Source: Marinobacterium alkalitolerans (lineage in GTDB: Bacteria; Pseudomonadota; Gammaproteobacteria; Pseudomonadales; Balneatricaceae). Taken from it: DNA of 64,000 nucleotides. This document shows, piece after piece, positions 32,493 through 40,880 of this stretch; the stretch's first letter is position 1, and the number at the start of each line of letters is the position of its first letter. A model generated the notes under the pieces. The model searched no databases. It saw nothing but the letters and a program-made list of their open reading frames with translations, and was not told the origin of the DNA. Made by a program: the position numbers and the translations under genes. The DNA lies in assembly GCF_017776525.1 (NCBI RefSeq), contig NZ_JACVEW010000005.1, positions 1 through 64,000 of the forward strand, written 5' to 3'.

Positions 32493-33509
32493 ATGCGGGA
32501 GCGCCTTATGCTCGGTGGTGTAAAAGTGTCAGTGGCAGTCGTTGCAGTGGCGATGCTGTTGGCCGGTTGTAAAAGTCAGGACATAAAGCCTGCGGATCAG
32601 GACGCCTTGCTGCGTGGCGTGCTGGCCGTCTCTCAGGGGCAATACTGGTTCGAGAGCTGTCTGGGTGGAGAGCGTCTGGCAGTGGCAGCACTGCCTGAGG
32701 TGTTGGAGCAGGCCTATAGGCGTCAAAGTCTGGGCGATGACTGGCCCGTTTACGTGGAGGCCTTTGGCCGGATTGAGGCGAGCCATGTGGAACTGAGCCG
32801 GGGCGTTGTCCTGGGTGGAGGGGCACGTGCCTGCCAGTTCGGGCTGGACGGCATCGAACTGAGAGGTGTCTCGGAGGATGGAGCGGTGGTGTTCGACCTG
32901 ACCCGGGATCAGATTCGGGTCCGTTTTCGGGACCGGCTTATGCATCTGGCATTCGAGCGTCCCGAGCCGGAAGCTGCCGATATCGAAAACCCGAGGCCGA
33001 GGCGACACTGGAAACAGCAGATGCAAAGCAGTAACAGACGGCATAAGGTGTCGTTGTCAGTGGCCCCCGAAGCCTGCACCGGGCCAAGGGGGGGCTGGTA
33101 TGGCATGAGCATGGAAGCTGACGTCAACGGGCGCTATTTCAAGGGCTGCGCGCGTCTGGGTGACCTGTCGCACTGGCCATTGCGAGAGCGCTATACCACA
33201 CTCGCGTCGGTCGCCACTCGCAGGATTGATCTCATGCTGATGCCTGATGGCTTACTCGTATGGCGAGAGGACTACCTCAATGACCAACCGCTGCTGGAAC
33301 ATGACGGGCACTGGCGGCGGGTGTCCAGTGACCGCATTGAGCTGTCATTGGATGGCCGGGGCTCAGGCCCGGCACTGGTCTTTTCGGTCTCCCCCAATGG
33401 CGAGCTGAATCTGGCAGCCTATCATCCGGCCTATGGCAATGAACTGACGCTGGCGCCTGCTGCCGGCCCAATGCGGTACGACTCCGGCGAGCTGGACTGG
33501 TGGCGCTGA
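32493..33509 (+). CDS. Lipoprotein with COG3650-like domain
   Basis: A 338-residue protein with a lipobox L-L-A-G-C (about residues 21-25). Start is uncertain: ATGs at 32445, 32493 and 32508 are in frame, and 32493 is favoured by AAGGGA upstream. An N-terminal region has Y-W-F-E-S-C-L-G-G, and the middle contains C-T-G-P-R-G-G-W-Y-G-M-S-M-E-A-D-V-N-G-R-Y-F-K-G-C-A-R split by two cysteines, the pattern seen in COG3650-type envelope proteins. The remaining C-terminal third looks like a beta-rich META-type fold. Function is unknown. The convergent J-domain gene begins 4 bp beyond its stop. Confidence 0.7.
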   Translation: MRERLMLGGVKVSVAVVAVAMLLAGCKSQDIKPADQDALLRGVLAVSQGQYWFESCLGGERLAVAALPEVLEQAYRRQSLGDDWPVYVEAFGRIEASHVELSRGVVLGGGARACQFGLDGIELRGVSEDGAVVFDLTRDQIRVRFRDRLMHLAFERPEPEAADIENPRPRRHWKQQMQSSNRRHKVSLSVAPEACTGPRGGWYGMSMEADVNGRYFKGCARLGDLSHWPLRERYTTLASVATRRIDLMLMPDGLLVWREDYLNDQPLLEHDGHWRRVSSDRIELSLDGRGSGPALVFSVSPNGELNLAAYHPAYGNELTLAPAAGPMRYDSGELDWWR

Positions 33510-33512
33510 TCG

Positions 33513-34010
33513 CTAGCGTTCAAGCAGCCGATCACGTGCTTCATTGATCTTGGCCGCCAGATAGGCGCTGCCTTCACGGTCCGGGTGCAGTTTCTGGATC
33601 AGGCGCCGGTGTGCGGCGAGGATTGCTTCTCGGCTGGCGCCGTCTTCCAGCCCCAGAATATCCAGCGCTTCCTGACGCGACATGCCGTTCTGGCTGGCAT
33701 TTTTGCGGTGCTGCTGTTTTGACTGATTCCGGGGGCCACTGCGTTGCTGTGATTGCCACCAGCGAGCCAGTGCCGGCATGAAGCGCAGAAGCAGCGGAAG
33801 AAGCTTTTTCAAAAACGGCAGCACCAGTGCGATGAGGGCGCCCAGCCAGTGCATGCGCCCCGTGATGGCCAGATACAAAAGGCCGATCACCACGAACAGC
33901 AGTACCAGTTTCCAGCTGGCGCTGCGACGCTGCTCCGGTGGCTGTTTCTGCCACCAGAACCAGCTGCCCAGAGCAATGATGCCGAATAGAACCAAACCCA
34001 GTGGGTGCAT
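33513..34010 (-). CDS. Membrane-anchored J-domain protein
   Basis: A 165-residue protein starting [20 protein letters not shown] at 34010, where GGGAGA lies 4 bases upstream; an ATG five codons earlier is possible. Helices cover about 3-20, 35-52 and 58-76, then a Gln/Arg-rich linker, and a J domain at 107-165 ([11 protein letters not shown]...K-L-H-P-D-R-E-G). The HPD motif is intact, so it should stimulate an Hsp70, probably DnaK, at the membrane, like Tim14-type proteins. The client is unknown. Confidence 0.82.
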   Translation of the reverse strand: MHPLGLVLFGIIALGSWFWWQKQPPEQRRSASWKLVLLFVVIGLLYLAITGRMHWLGALIALVLPFLKKLLPLLLRFMPALARWWQSQQRSGPRNQSKQQHRKNASQNGMSRQEALDILGLEDGASREAILAAHRRLIQKLHPDREGSAYLAAKINEARDRLLER

Positions 34011-34052
34011 CGTCTCTCCCGTCATTCTGTGGCGGCAGAGCGAGCACCCCGA

Positions 34053-35774
34053 TCAGGTGTCCGCCTTGCCGATATAGCGCTCGCGCTTGCGAGCCTTGAC
34101 CTTGTGTGTGTCGACCAGCACCAGGCCATCGATGCAGTAGTTGAAATCCGCATCGACGCCGAAGTCGAGAAAACTGACCCCGCCCGGCTCACAGAGTTCA
34201 CTGTACTGCTTATACAGTGTAGGTACGGATACACCGAGAAAATCGAGCTGTTCCCGCAGTCGACTGAAGTCCTCGCGGTAGTCCGTGCCGCTGAAGATGG
34301 AGCCTACCACGGCCGTTGCATCGGCATCGAGCTGGTAGGGACTCAGGGAGCGGGCAAGGTTCTGGTGGTCGGGGAAGTAGTGGCGGTAGAACCAGACCAG
34401 CAGATCGCGCGCCCGTTTGGGGTAGCTGTGACTGAGGCTGACCGGTCCGAACATGTATCGCACTTCAGGGTGCCGGCGCAGGTAGGCTCCGATACCGTAC
34501 CAGAGGTAGTCCAGCGAGCGCTTGCCCCAATAGCGCGGCTGCACGAAGCTGCGGCCCAGCTCAATACCCTGCGCAAATACCGCCTGCATGGACTCGCTGT
34601 ACTGGAACAGGGATTCACTGTAGAGCGGCTTGTCCGGGGACTCCATGCGCTGAGGGCCTTCTCCGATCCGGTAGGCACCGGCGATTTCAAGGTCGTCTTC
34701 ATCCCACAGGATCAGGTGCCGGTAGTACTGGTCGTAGGTATCCAGGTCGCGCTTTTCGCCGGTGCCTTCCCCCACGGTGCGGAAGGCTTCTTCACGCAGG
34801 CGGCCGATTTCGCCCATGACGGCGGAGTCAGGTTTATAGTCGAACAGATAGATTTTCTTGCCGTCGTGCGTCTGGCCCAGCAGTTCGGCCTGCTTGAGTT
34901 CCTGCTTCAGCGCCTTGCGGTCCTGAGGGTGGGCAATGGTTTTCTCTGTCATGAACAGAGGTTCTTTGTTGCGCGCAATACGATACAGGTGCTTTTTCAG
35001 CAGCTTGGCCTTGTCACGGTTGGACACCGGAACGGCGTCCAGCTGGCTGAAGGCAATTGGCTCGCCCACGCGCACGGGCAGGGTCACGGAACGCTTGTTG
35101 AACATTTCGCGGGCCAGCATCAGGGTGGAGGCTGACTTGTTCAGATAGGACAGGCCGTAGAACAGGGGCGAGTTGCGCCCACCCAGATAGATCGGCAGCA
35201 CCGGTGCGTTGGCCTTGCGGGCGAAGTGCAGAAAGCCGCTGTTCCACTTGCCGTCACGAATGCCCGTCAGACCCGCGCGGGAAACCTCGCCGGCCGGAAA
35301 AACGACGACCGCTTCTTCGTTCTGCAGTGCCTCGACGATGCGTGCGATATTTTGCTTGCGGGTGCCCTTGCCCAGATTATCGACTGGCAGAAACAGGTTT
35401 TTGAGGGCGTCAAAGCTCATCAGCAGATCGTTGGCGATGATCTTGACGTCCCGGCGTACCTCGCCGACCAGCTTCAACAGGGCCAGTCCATCCAGCGCGC
35501 CCAAAGGGTGGTTCGCTACAATCACCACACGCCCCGTCGAGGGGATGTTCATGCGCTCTTTGTAGCTCAGCGAGTAGCTGAAGTTGAAGTAATCCAGAAC
35601 TTCATCGACGAACTCGAAACCCTGCACGCCTCTGTGGGTGTCCAGAAATCGGTTGATCTCGTCTTCACGGATAAGACGTCGCAGGCAGAATAGGGTAGAG
35701 CGCTTGACCGGGGCCGGCTTGTCAGCAAATGCGGGAAACTTGTTTACCAGTACCTGTTCTACATCGATGTGCAT
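34053..35774 (-). CDS. olsF: OlsF-like bifunctional acyltransferase (ornithine lipid synthesis)
   Basis: A 573-residue two-domain protein. The N-terminal half has the acyltransferase core N-H-P-L-G-A-L-D-G (88-96) and F-P-A-G-E-V-S-R (159-166), as in OlsA/PlsC enzymes. The C-terminal half (about 310-570) is a GNAT-like N-acyltransferase of the OlsB/hemolysin type (I-A-G-A-Y-R-I-G-E-G, E-L-G-R-S-F-V, W-Y-G-I-G-A-Y-L). OlsF, described in Serratia and Flavobacterium, performs both steps of ornithine lipid synthesis in one chain, so that is the best match. The substrate amino acid cannot be told from sequence. Transcribed alone. Confidence 0.78.
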   Translation of the reverse strand: MHIDVEQVLVNKFPAFADKPAPVKRSTLFCLRRLIREDEINRFLDTHRGVQGFEFVDEVLDYFNFSYSLSYKERMNIPSTGRVVIVANHPLGALDGLALLKLVGEVRRDVKIIANDLLMSFDALKNLFLPVDNLGKGTRKQNIARIVEALQNEEAVVVFPAGEVSRAGLTGIRDGKWNSGFLHFARKANAPVLPIYLGGRNSPLFYGLSYLNKSASTLMLAREMFNKRSVTLPVRVGEPIAFSQLDAVPVSNRDKAKLLKKHLYRIARNKEPLFMTEKTIAHPQDRKALKQELKQAELLGQTHDGKKIYLFDYKPDSAVMGEIGRLREEAFRTVGEGTGEKRDLDTYDQYYRHLILWDEDDLEIAGAYRIGEGPQRMESPDKPLYSESLFQYSESMQAVFAQGIELGRSFVQPRYWGKRSLDYLWYGIGAYLRRHPEVRYMFGPVSLSHSYPKRARDLLVWFYRHYFPDHQNLARSLSPYQLDADATAVVGSIFSGTDYREDFSRLREQLDFLGVSVPTLYKQYSELCEPGGVSFLDFGVDADFNYCIDGLVLVDTHKVKARKRERYIGKADT

Positions 35775-35863
35775 GTTCAGTCACCTCTCTCGCTTGCCGC
35801 CCTACACTATGGCGAACAGGTGACAGCGAGGTGACTGGCAGGTGACCGCAGTATGACACGCGA

Positions 35864-36037
35864 TCAGTCATTGAGGCTTTTGTGCCAGGGATCCTGATCT
35901 TCCTTACGGCGGCCTCGGCTCTGGCGGCGGTCTGATTTGCCGGGCTCAAAGCGGATATCTTCCCTGCGATCTGCTGCCTGGCGGCGGTCATGCCCTTTAC
36001 GGCGTTCGCGACCGTTCCAGTCGTTCTGTTCTGACAT
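35864..36037 (-). CDS. Small Arg-rich hypothetical protein
   Basis: A 57-residue protein starting MSEQNDWNGRERRKGHD at 36037, preceded by GGGAGCAAG. It has three R-R or D-R-R clusters (E-R-R-K-G-H-D-R-R-Q, A-D-R-R-E-D-I-R-F, S-D-R-R-Q-S-R-G-R-R-K) and an acidic tail (D-Q-D-P-W). No hydrophobic stretch; likely disordered and nucleic-acid or membrane-surface binding. Similar short DRR-rich proteins are common in this class of bacteria, function unknown. Divergent from dinB. Confidence 0.6.
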   Translation of the reverse strand: MSEQNDWNGRERRKGHDRRQAADRREDIRFEPGKSDRRQSRGRRKEDQDPWHKSLND

Positions 36038-36098
36038 TGGACTTGCTCCCTGAGTTGATTCATGCGTGAATAGCGACCCGTTTGTACAGTGTAAACCA

Positions 36099-37193
36099 AT
36101 GTCAGCTCCAACTCCTGAAAACACTCAATCGCCCGGTCAGCGCAAGATCATTCATCTGGACTGCGACTGCTTTTTTGCCGCGGTTGAAATGCTTGAGCAT
36201 CCGGAATGGCGGGATATTCCCCTGGCAGTGGGTGGTGCCTCCGAACGCCGTGGCGTCATCTCCACCTGCAACTATCCGGCGCGCGCCTATGGCATACATT
36301 CGGCCATGCCCAGCGCCAAGGCGTTGCAGCTGTGCCCGCATCTCAAGCTGGTGTCGGGCAATATGGCGCGCTATCGGGAGGTGGCGGAGCAGATATTTGC
36401 CATCTATCGCCGTTTCACCGATCTTATCGAGCCGGTATCCATCGATGAAGCCTATCTGGATGTATCAAACACCCGCTTGCTGGACGGCAGTGCTACCCGC
36501 ATTGCTCAGGCCATTCGTGAACAGGTGAGAGATGAGACCGGTATTACGGTATCGGCCGGTGTGGCCCAGAACAAGTTTCTGGCCAAGGTCGCCAGTGACT
36601 GGAACAAGCCCGATGGACTTTGTGTCATCACCCCGGATCAGCAGGCTGAGTTTGTGGCCAGCCTGGAGGTGAAGAAAATACCCGGCGTGGGACCGAGAAC
36701 TCAGGAGAAACTGATGGGTCTGGGAGTGGGGACCTGTTCCGAATTGCAGTCGCTATCGCTGCTGGAGTTGCAGAACCACTTTGGCAAGTTTGGCGAGCGC
36801 CTCTGGCAACTGGCGCGCGGTGAAGACAGCCGTGAAGTACGCACCCACCGCGAGCGGAAATCAATCAGCGTTGAGCACACCTATAGTCAGGACCTGCCGG
36901 GGCTGGCCCAGTGTATGGAGCAGCTTGACCCGCTGATGGATGACCTAGCACGCCGTTTTGAGCGTCATCGCGCCTCGCGTCAGATTCTGGGGCTGGTGGT
37001 CAAAGTGAAATTCAACGACTTTACCCAGACCACGGCTGAGTGCCGTTCGGATCAGCCGCACAAGGGGCTCTTCGCATCGCTGATGGAGGAAGCCTGGCAC
37101 CGCGGTGCACGGCCTGTGCGTCTGCTGGGTGTCGGCTATCGGCTGGGGGCAAAAGAGGGAGAGGCGGAAGCCGAGCAGCTTCCGCTGTTTTGA
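36099..37193 (+). CDS. dinB: DNA polymerase IV
   Basis: A 364-residue Y-family polymerase when started at the ATG at 36099; a GTG 33 bases upstream is an alternative and neither has a strong ribosome site. Motif I reads H-L-D-C-D-C-F-F-A-A-V-E, the steric-gate Phe in place, motif III is S-I-D-E-A-Y-L-D-V with the catalytic Asp-Glu, and the helix-hairpin-helix I-P-G-V-G-P-R-T is near 205. The C-terminus L-P-L-F is a Q-x-L-P-L-F beta-clamp binding motif. It copies over N2-dG lesions. No SOS box is evident in the short upstream spacer, but I cannot exclude one. Confidence 0.95.
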   Translation: MSAPTPENTQSPGQRKIIHLDCDCFFAAVEMLEHPEWRDIPLAVGGASERRGVISTCNYPARAYGIHSAMPSAKALQLCPHLKLVSGNMARYREVAEQIFAIYRRFTDLIEPVSIDEAYLDVSNTRLLDGSATRIAQAIREQVRDETGITVSAGVAQNKFLAKVASDWNKPDGLCVITPDQQAEFVASLEVKKIPGVGPRTQEKLMGLGVGTCSELQSLSLLELQNHFGKFGERLWQLARGEDSREVRTHRERKSISVEHTYSQDLPGLAQCMEQLDPLMDDLARRFERHRASRQILGLVVKVKFNDFTQTTAECRSDQPHKGLFASLMEEAWHRGARPVRLLGVGYRLGAKEGEAEAEQLPLF

Positions 37194-37535
37194 TCAGCCC
37201 TTGGGTGTCAGAGGCTGGCTTTCAAACTGGATGCCGTCCCAGCCGCTGACCATGAAGTTGCGGATATTGCCGTGGTCGCTGCCATCAGGCGTATTCAGCA
37301 CGTCACGGTAAAAGCGACCGAAGCAGGCCAGTGTCTGCTCCTGGTTCAGCTGGAGCAGTTGTCCAAGCGCAAAAATCTTGCATGAGCCTTCGTTCTGGCC
37401 GGCCTCGTTACGTATCTCGCCGTTGCTGAATGCAGAAGGCGTATAGTCAAAGTGCTCGTTAATTACGGCCTGGGTGTCTTCAAAATCCAGCCCGTCGTCC
37501 TGGCCGATCCGGTTGGCAAACTCTTCCGGCGTCAT
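37194..37535 (-). CDS. HopJ family protein
   Basis: A 113-residue protein of the HopJ type III effector family, recognised from F-D-Y-T-P-S-A-F-S-N-G, G-S-C-K-I-F-A-L-G-Q-L and the tail G-N-I-R-N-F-M-V-S-G-W-D-G-I. The family is named from a Pseudomonas effector but most members, like this one, are in bacteria without a type III system and are housekeeping proteins of unknown role. The stop codons of dinB and this gene are adjacent with no spacer, so the two transcripts converge and must overlap. Confidence 0.88.
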   Translation of the reverse strand: MTPEEFANRIGQDDGLDFEDTQAVINEHFDYTPSAFSNGEIRNEAGQNEGSCKIFALGQLLQLNQEQTLACFGRFYRDVLNTPDGSDHGNIRNFMVSGWDGIQFESQPLTPKG

Positions 37536-37575
37536 CAGTCTGTCCTCTTGAGGTATCGAATGTTGCAGCCGGGCA

Positions 37576-38532
37576 TTATGCCGTCAGTGGCTGCCATTGC
37601 ACAGGGCGTATGTCGAGCTGCAGCAGACGCTGCACCAGTTCCGTATTTGGCGCCGCTTCCCCCAGTTGTTGGCAGCGTCGGATGACGGCCCCGCTGATAT
37701 CATCCAGTTCCAGCGGTCGGCCCTTCTCTCGGTCTACCAGCATGGACGTTTTGATGGCATCAAACTGGCTGATCAGGTTGAACATCTCATCCACGTCAGC
37801 GGCTGTCAGTGTTACCTCATCGGCGCTGGCGGCGATAGCTGTCTCCTGCATCATGGCGTAGACCGTTTTGCCCAGTGCAGGGTCTGCGGTGAGGCTGCGT
37901 GTATCCAGCCCCGTCAGCGCGCTGAGCGGGTTCACCCCATTGTTGATCAGCAGTTTTTTCCAGAGTTCGTAGCGGATGTTGAGTGTGGTACGGGTCGGTA
38001 TCTGTGCCTCATTCAGGGCCTTGGCCAGTGCGGTCAGGGTCGGGTCCTCGGCGTCTACTTGAGGCCAGCGCCCCATGACCACCTGTGCCGGGCCGCGTGC
38101 CTCAATTTGACCGGGGGCGATGATATGCCCGCCGATGCGTACTGCCAGACCGCCCAGAGTGCGGGCTTCACCCACTACACCTGCGATGAGTGGCTCGTTA
38201 TCGACGCCGTTTTGCAGCGACAGTATCGGTGCCGAGCCCTGCAGCAGCCAGTCTTTGGCCTCGTTCAGCCAGTGTGCTGTAGCGCCGGACTTGAGAGTAA
38301 GCATGATCAGGTCGTAATCATCACACTGCCGTTGCGCCAATAGCTCATGCATGGAAAGCGCATCGACAGGGGCCTGGAACTGCAGTGCTTCATGCTCGAC
38401 GCTGAGGCCCTGTTGCTGCATGGCCTTGAGATGCTCACCGCGGGCGACAAAGGTAACGTCGTGGCTGGCTTCGATCAGCCGGGCACCGTAATAGCAGCCG
38501 ATACCACCGGCACCGATAATCAAACACTTCAT
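37576..38532 (-). CDS. 2-dehydropantoate 2-reductase family protein
   Basis: A 318-residue dehydrogenase of the ApbA/PanE family. The N-terminal Rossmann fingerprint I-I-G-A-G-G-I-G-C-Y-Y-G-A is intact, and L-T-L-K-S (with the catalytic lysine of T-x-K) and the L-S-L-Q-N-G-V-D-N-E motif are present. The C-terminal helical domain has K-L-L-I-N-N-G-V-N-P-L-S-A-L-T, with the second catalytic Lys-Asn pair. It should reduce ketopantoate with NADPH in pantothenate synthesis, but many paralogues in the family act on other 2-oxo acids, so panE itself is not asserted. Transcribed away from the DUF6482 gene. Confidence 0.85.
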   Translation of the reverse strand: MKCLIIGAGGIGCYYGARLIEASHDVTFVARGEHLKAMQQQGLSVEHEALQFQAPVDALSMHELLAQRQCDDYDLIMLTLKSGATAHWLNEAKDWLLQGSAPILSLQNGVDNEPLIAGVVGEARTLGGLAVRIGGHIIAPGQIEARGPAQVVMGRWPQVDAEDPTLTALAKALNEAQIPTRTTLNIRYELWKKLLINNGVNPLSALTGLDTRSLTADPALGKTVYAMMQETAIAASADEVTLTAADVDEMFNLISQFDAIKTSMLVDREKGRPLELDDISGAVIRRCQQLGEAAPNTELVQRLLQLDIRPVQWQPLTA

Positions 38533-38637
38533 CCGATTCTCCTTCTGGCAAGCGTTCGGTTGTACCGCAAAAGCCTGATCAGATAAACCGCCTTTACCGG
38601 AACAACGTACACCCGAAGATGGAACAAGGAGAATGAG

Positions 38638-38958
38638 ATGAAAATAGCGGTGAGTGACGTCAAAAAGCAGTTTGGCCAGATTGAACGTCTGGTACTGCGC
38701 GCCTTTGAGAGCAGCATGTACCTGGTTCAGGTCAAGCTGAAACAGGGCAGCGAGCTACTGAATGTGTGTGATGATGAGGGAACCATTATGCGTTTCAATA
38801 GCCAGCTGGATGCCAAGCTTCCCTTCAAGGGGCTGGGGATCGAGAGCACGGTCTTGATTCACGAAAGTCCCTACAACGAGATGATCGGGATGCCGGCCAC
38901 CGAAAAACCGGCACCCCTGGAAGTCAAGCTGGCGAACCCGGATGATGACCTTTCATAA
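38638..38958 (+). CDS. DUF6482 family protein
   Basis: A 106-residue soluble protein of a family I recognise as DUF6482, with I-E-R-L-V-L-R-A-F-E-S-S-M-Y-L-V-Q-V, then F-N-S-Q-L-D-A-K and V-L-I-H-E-S-P-Y-N-E-M-I-G. The family has no assigned role and is sometimes annotated as an ABC-type protein without reason. The sequence shows no Walker motif. A strong ribosome site (AAGGAG, 7 bases) precedes the ATG. It ends 6 bp from the convergent azlD gene. Confidence 0.7.
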   Translation: MKIAVSDVKKQFGQIERLVLRAFESSMYLVQVKLKQGSELLNVCDDEGTIMRFNSQLDAKLPFKGLGIESTVLIHESPYNEMIGMPATEKPAPLEVKLANPDDDLS

Positions 38959-38964
38959 ACGGCA

Positions 38965-39276
38965 TTACAGCAGGTAACGGTAAAGTGCTGCCGTGATCAC
39001 GCCAGCTGCAATTGCGGGCAGGGGCTTTTTGATCACCAGCATGGTCAACACGGTCGCCAGCAGCGCCAGTCGAGCACCGTTGTCACCTTCCACCGCCATG
39101 GGCGTGATCAGCGCCACCAGCACCGAGCCGGACATGGCGTTGATGAACTGCTTCACCCTGTACCCGATCGGCACATAGGACATGACAAATACGCCGCCCC
39201 AGCGGGTGGCCAGAGTGACCAGCGCCATGGCGATAATCACCAAAAGGGTTCCGATGCCGGCGGTTTCAACGTTCAT
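38965..39276 (-). CDS. azlD: Branched-chain amino acid export subunit AzlD
   Basis: A 103-residue membrane protein with about four helices, starting MNVETAGIGTLLVIIAMALVT at 39276. The pattern T-L-A-T-R-W-G-G-V-F, the V-K-Q-F-I-N-A-M-S-G-S-V-L-V-A-L-I segment and the end P-A-I-A-A-G-V fit AzlD. It partners AzlC in an exporter of branched-chain amino acids and analogues. Its start overlaps the azlC end by 11 bp, so the two are coupled. Confidence 0.9.
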   Translation of the reverse strand: MNVETAGIGTLLVIIAMALVTLATRWGGVFVMSYVPIGYRVKQFINAMSGSVLVALITPMAVEGDNGARLALLATVLTMLVIKKPLPAIAAGVITAALYRYLL

Positions 39277-39982
39277 GGTGCTGCTCCTGCCAGACAGTGC
39301 CAAGGATGCCGCCGGCCAGCGCGCCGGTGATGACGTGACTGTTTTCGGGCAGATACCAGTAGGCCAACAGGGATGAGAGGGCAGCCGTGGCCCAGATAAA
39401 CAGCATGCGCAGGTTCTTTTCGCCACCCACCACCATCGCCAGCAGGAAACAGCCCATCACCATATCCAGCCCCAGGCTCTTGGGGTTCTGAATGGCGCTG
39501 CCAAAGCTGATGCCGAGCCAGGTACCGATGACCCAAAACAGCCAGAGCACCAGACCGCCACCGACCAGCAACCCAAGGCCCGGTTGGCCGCGGCTGAAGG
39601 CCTGCATGGACATGGCCCAGTTGGCATCGGATGCAACGGCCATAACGGCGTAACGCTTGGCTGGCGGCAGGTGTTTCAACCAGGGGAAAAGCGTTGCGCC
39701 CATGAGGAGGTGACGTGCGTTGATGGCAAATACCGTGATCAGGATGGTGAACAGTGGGACCTGAGCCCCCCAGAGTTCAAGGGTGGCAAACTGTGAAGCC
39801 CCGGCAAACACCAGTGCGCTCATGCTGATGGTCATGGCGGCGCTCAAGCCCTCCTGGGCGGCAGCGACACCGAAGGCAATGCCAAACGCGATGACGAACA
39901 GGGCGATGGGCGCCAGCTGCTTGAAGCCCGACCAGATCAGAGGCCCGTCCAGTTGATGTAATCCTTGATCTGCATCTGCCAT
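39266..39982 (-). CDS. azlC: Branched-chain amino acid export subunit AzlC
   Basis: A 238-residue inner-membrane protein with about seven helices. The A-F-G-I-A-F-G-V-A-A-A-Q-E-G-L-S segment and F-A-G-A-S-Q-F-A near residues 35-70 are the AzlC hallmark. Together with AzlD it exports branched-chain amino acids. GGAAGG precedes the ATG. The pair is read leftwards and ends close to the DUF6482 gene. No Lrp-type regulator is adjacent. Confidence 0.92.
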   Translation of the reverse strand: MADADQGLHQLDGPLIWSGFKQLAPIALFVIAFGIAFGVAAAQEGLSAAMTISMSALVFAGASQFATLELWGAQVPLFTILITVFAINARHLLMGATLFPWLKHLPPAKRYAVMAVASDANWAMSMQAFSRGQPGLGLLVGGGLVLWLFWVIGTWLGISFGSAIQNPKSLGLDMVMGCFLLAMVVGGEKNLRMLFIWATAALSSLLAYWYLPENSHVITGALAGGILGTVWQEQHHER

Positions 39983-40117
39983 GACTCATACCTTCCAAGC
40001 TGTTCAGCGGGGCACTATGCATGTTTATTAGCATTTTTTAAAGTGAGCCTGTCAGGCCCAGGGGCTTATCCTCAAAGGTGGATGGTGTACTCTGATGGGA
40101 ATTTTACCGGGCTCGAG

Positions 40118-40321
40118 ATGAAACTGATGAGTAACGATCTGGTTCTGTTTGTCGTATTTGTTGCCCTGCTGTTGTTGGTTGTGCGACACAAGCGTGCAAA
40201 AAGGCGCCGGGAAGGGCGTCCGGCAAGAGGCGCTGTGCACCGGCGTCATCATGAAACACCAATGGGTGAAGGCGGTGGAATGGGTGGCGACAGCGATGGG
40301 GATGGTGGCGACGGGGACTGA
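40118..40321 (+). CDS. Small single-helix membrane protein
   Basis: A 67-residue protein starting MKLMSNDLVLFVVFVALLLL at 40118; an ATG three codons later is also possible. A helix at about 7-23 is followed by a basic stretch (R-H-K-R-A-K-R-R-R-E-G-R) and a Gly/Asp-rich acidic tail (G-E-G-G-G-M-G-G-D-S-D-G-D-G-G). Topology would be short outside, basic inside. No family recognised. It precedes the arsenic operon but is not obviously part of it. Confidence 0.5.
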   Translation: MKLMSNDLVLFVVFVALLLLVVRHKRAKRRREGRPARGAVHRRHHETPMGEGGGMGGDSDGDGGDGD

Positions 40322-40392
40322 GGGCTCCCGCGTGATTGTATAGGTTTCAGGCATGCTGTCTGTCTCTCATCGAGAAGAATCCAGTCGGTGCT

Positions 40393-40434
40393 TGTATATA
40401 TGGTTTTTCATATATATGATTTTCCATATATGGA
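40393..40434 (+). promoter_or_regulatory. Operator of the ars operon with repeated ATATATG palindromes
   Basis: Three AT-rich dyads lie in a row: GTATATATGG (40394-40403), CATATATATG (40409-40418) and CCATATATGG (40424-40433), about 15 bp apart, 40 bp before the arsR ATG. ArsR repressors bind AT-rich palindromes of this kind, so self-repression relieved by arsenite is expected. The -35 and -10 boxes probably fall inside this block. Confidence 0.6.
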
Positions 40435-40472
40435 TTAAGGCTTGAATCCAGTCACTTGAAAAGGGATGGGCC

Positions 40473-40832
40473 ATGGGTACGACCGGTAACGAACTGTCCG
40501 CAGTACAGTTCTACAAGGCGCTCGCGGACGACGTGCGGCTTAACTGTTTGATATTGCTCCTTGAAAGGGAGCTGTGCGTGTGTGAGCTGGTTGAGGTGCT
40601 GGATCAGTCGCAGCCCAAGATTTCGCGCCACCTTGCTCAGCTTCGCAAAACGGGTCTGCTGCTGGATCGGCGTCAGGGGCAGTGGGTCTATTATCGTCTG
40701 CACCCGTTGATGAGTGACTGGATGCGCGAGGTCATTCGGCTGACGCGCGATAACTGTCAGATGTTTGTGGCTGAAGCCGAGCGGCGCCTGGCTGCCATGC
40801 CGGACCGTCCACTGAGTTGTGCTCCGAGTTGA
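40473..40832 (+). CDS. arsR: Arsenite-responsive repressor ArsR
   Basis: A 119-residue winged-helix repressor. The metal motif E-L-C-V-C-E-L places cysteines at 35 and 37, as in the E. coli ArsR alpha3 As(III) site; a third cysteine at 116 could complete a three-sulphur site. The recognition helix is Q-P-K-I-S-R-H-L-A-Q-L. It releases DNA on binding As(III), derepressing acr3, the GAPDH gene and arsJ. It is the first gene of the operon and follows the palindromic operator. Confidence 0.93.
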   Translation: MGTTGNELSAVQFYKALADDVRLNCLILLLERELCVCELVEVLDQSQPKISRHLAQLRKTGLLLDRRQGQWVYYRLHPLMSDWMREVIRLTRDNCQMFVAEAERRLAAMPDRPLSCAPS

Positions 40833-40880
40833 ATGATTCAGGGCTGAGATCGAGGCATCAAGCAGGGCAGGGAGATCATC

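Noticed and set aside
37194-37535. HopJ gene as evidence for a type III secretion system or pathogenicity
   Set aside because: No secretion genes are present and the family is widespread in free-living bacteria; the name derives from one effector only.
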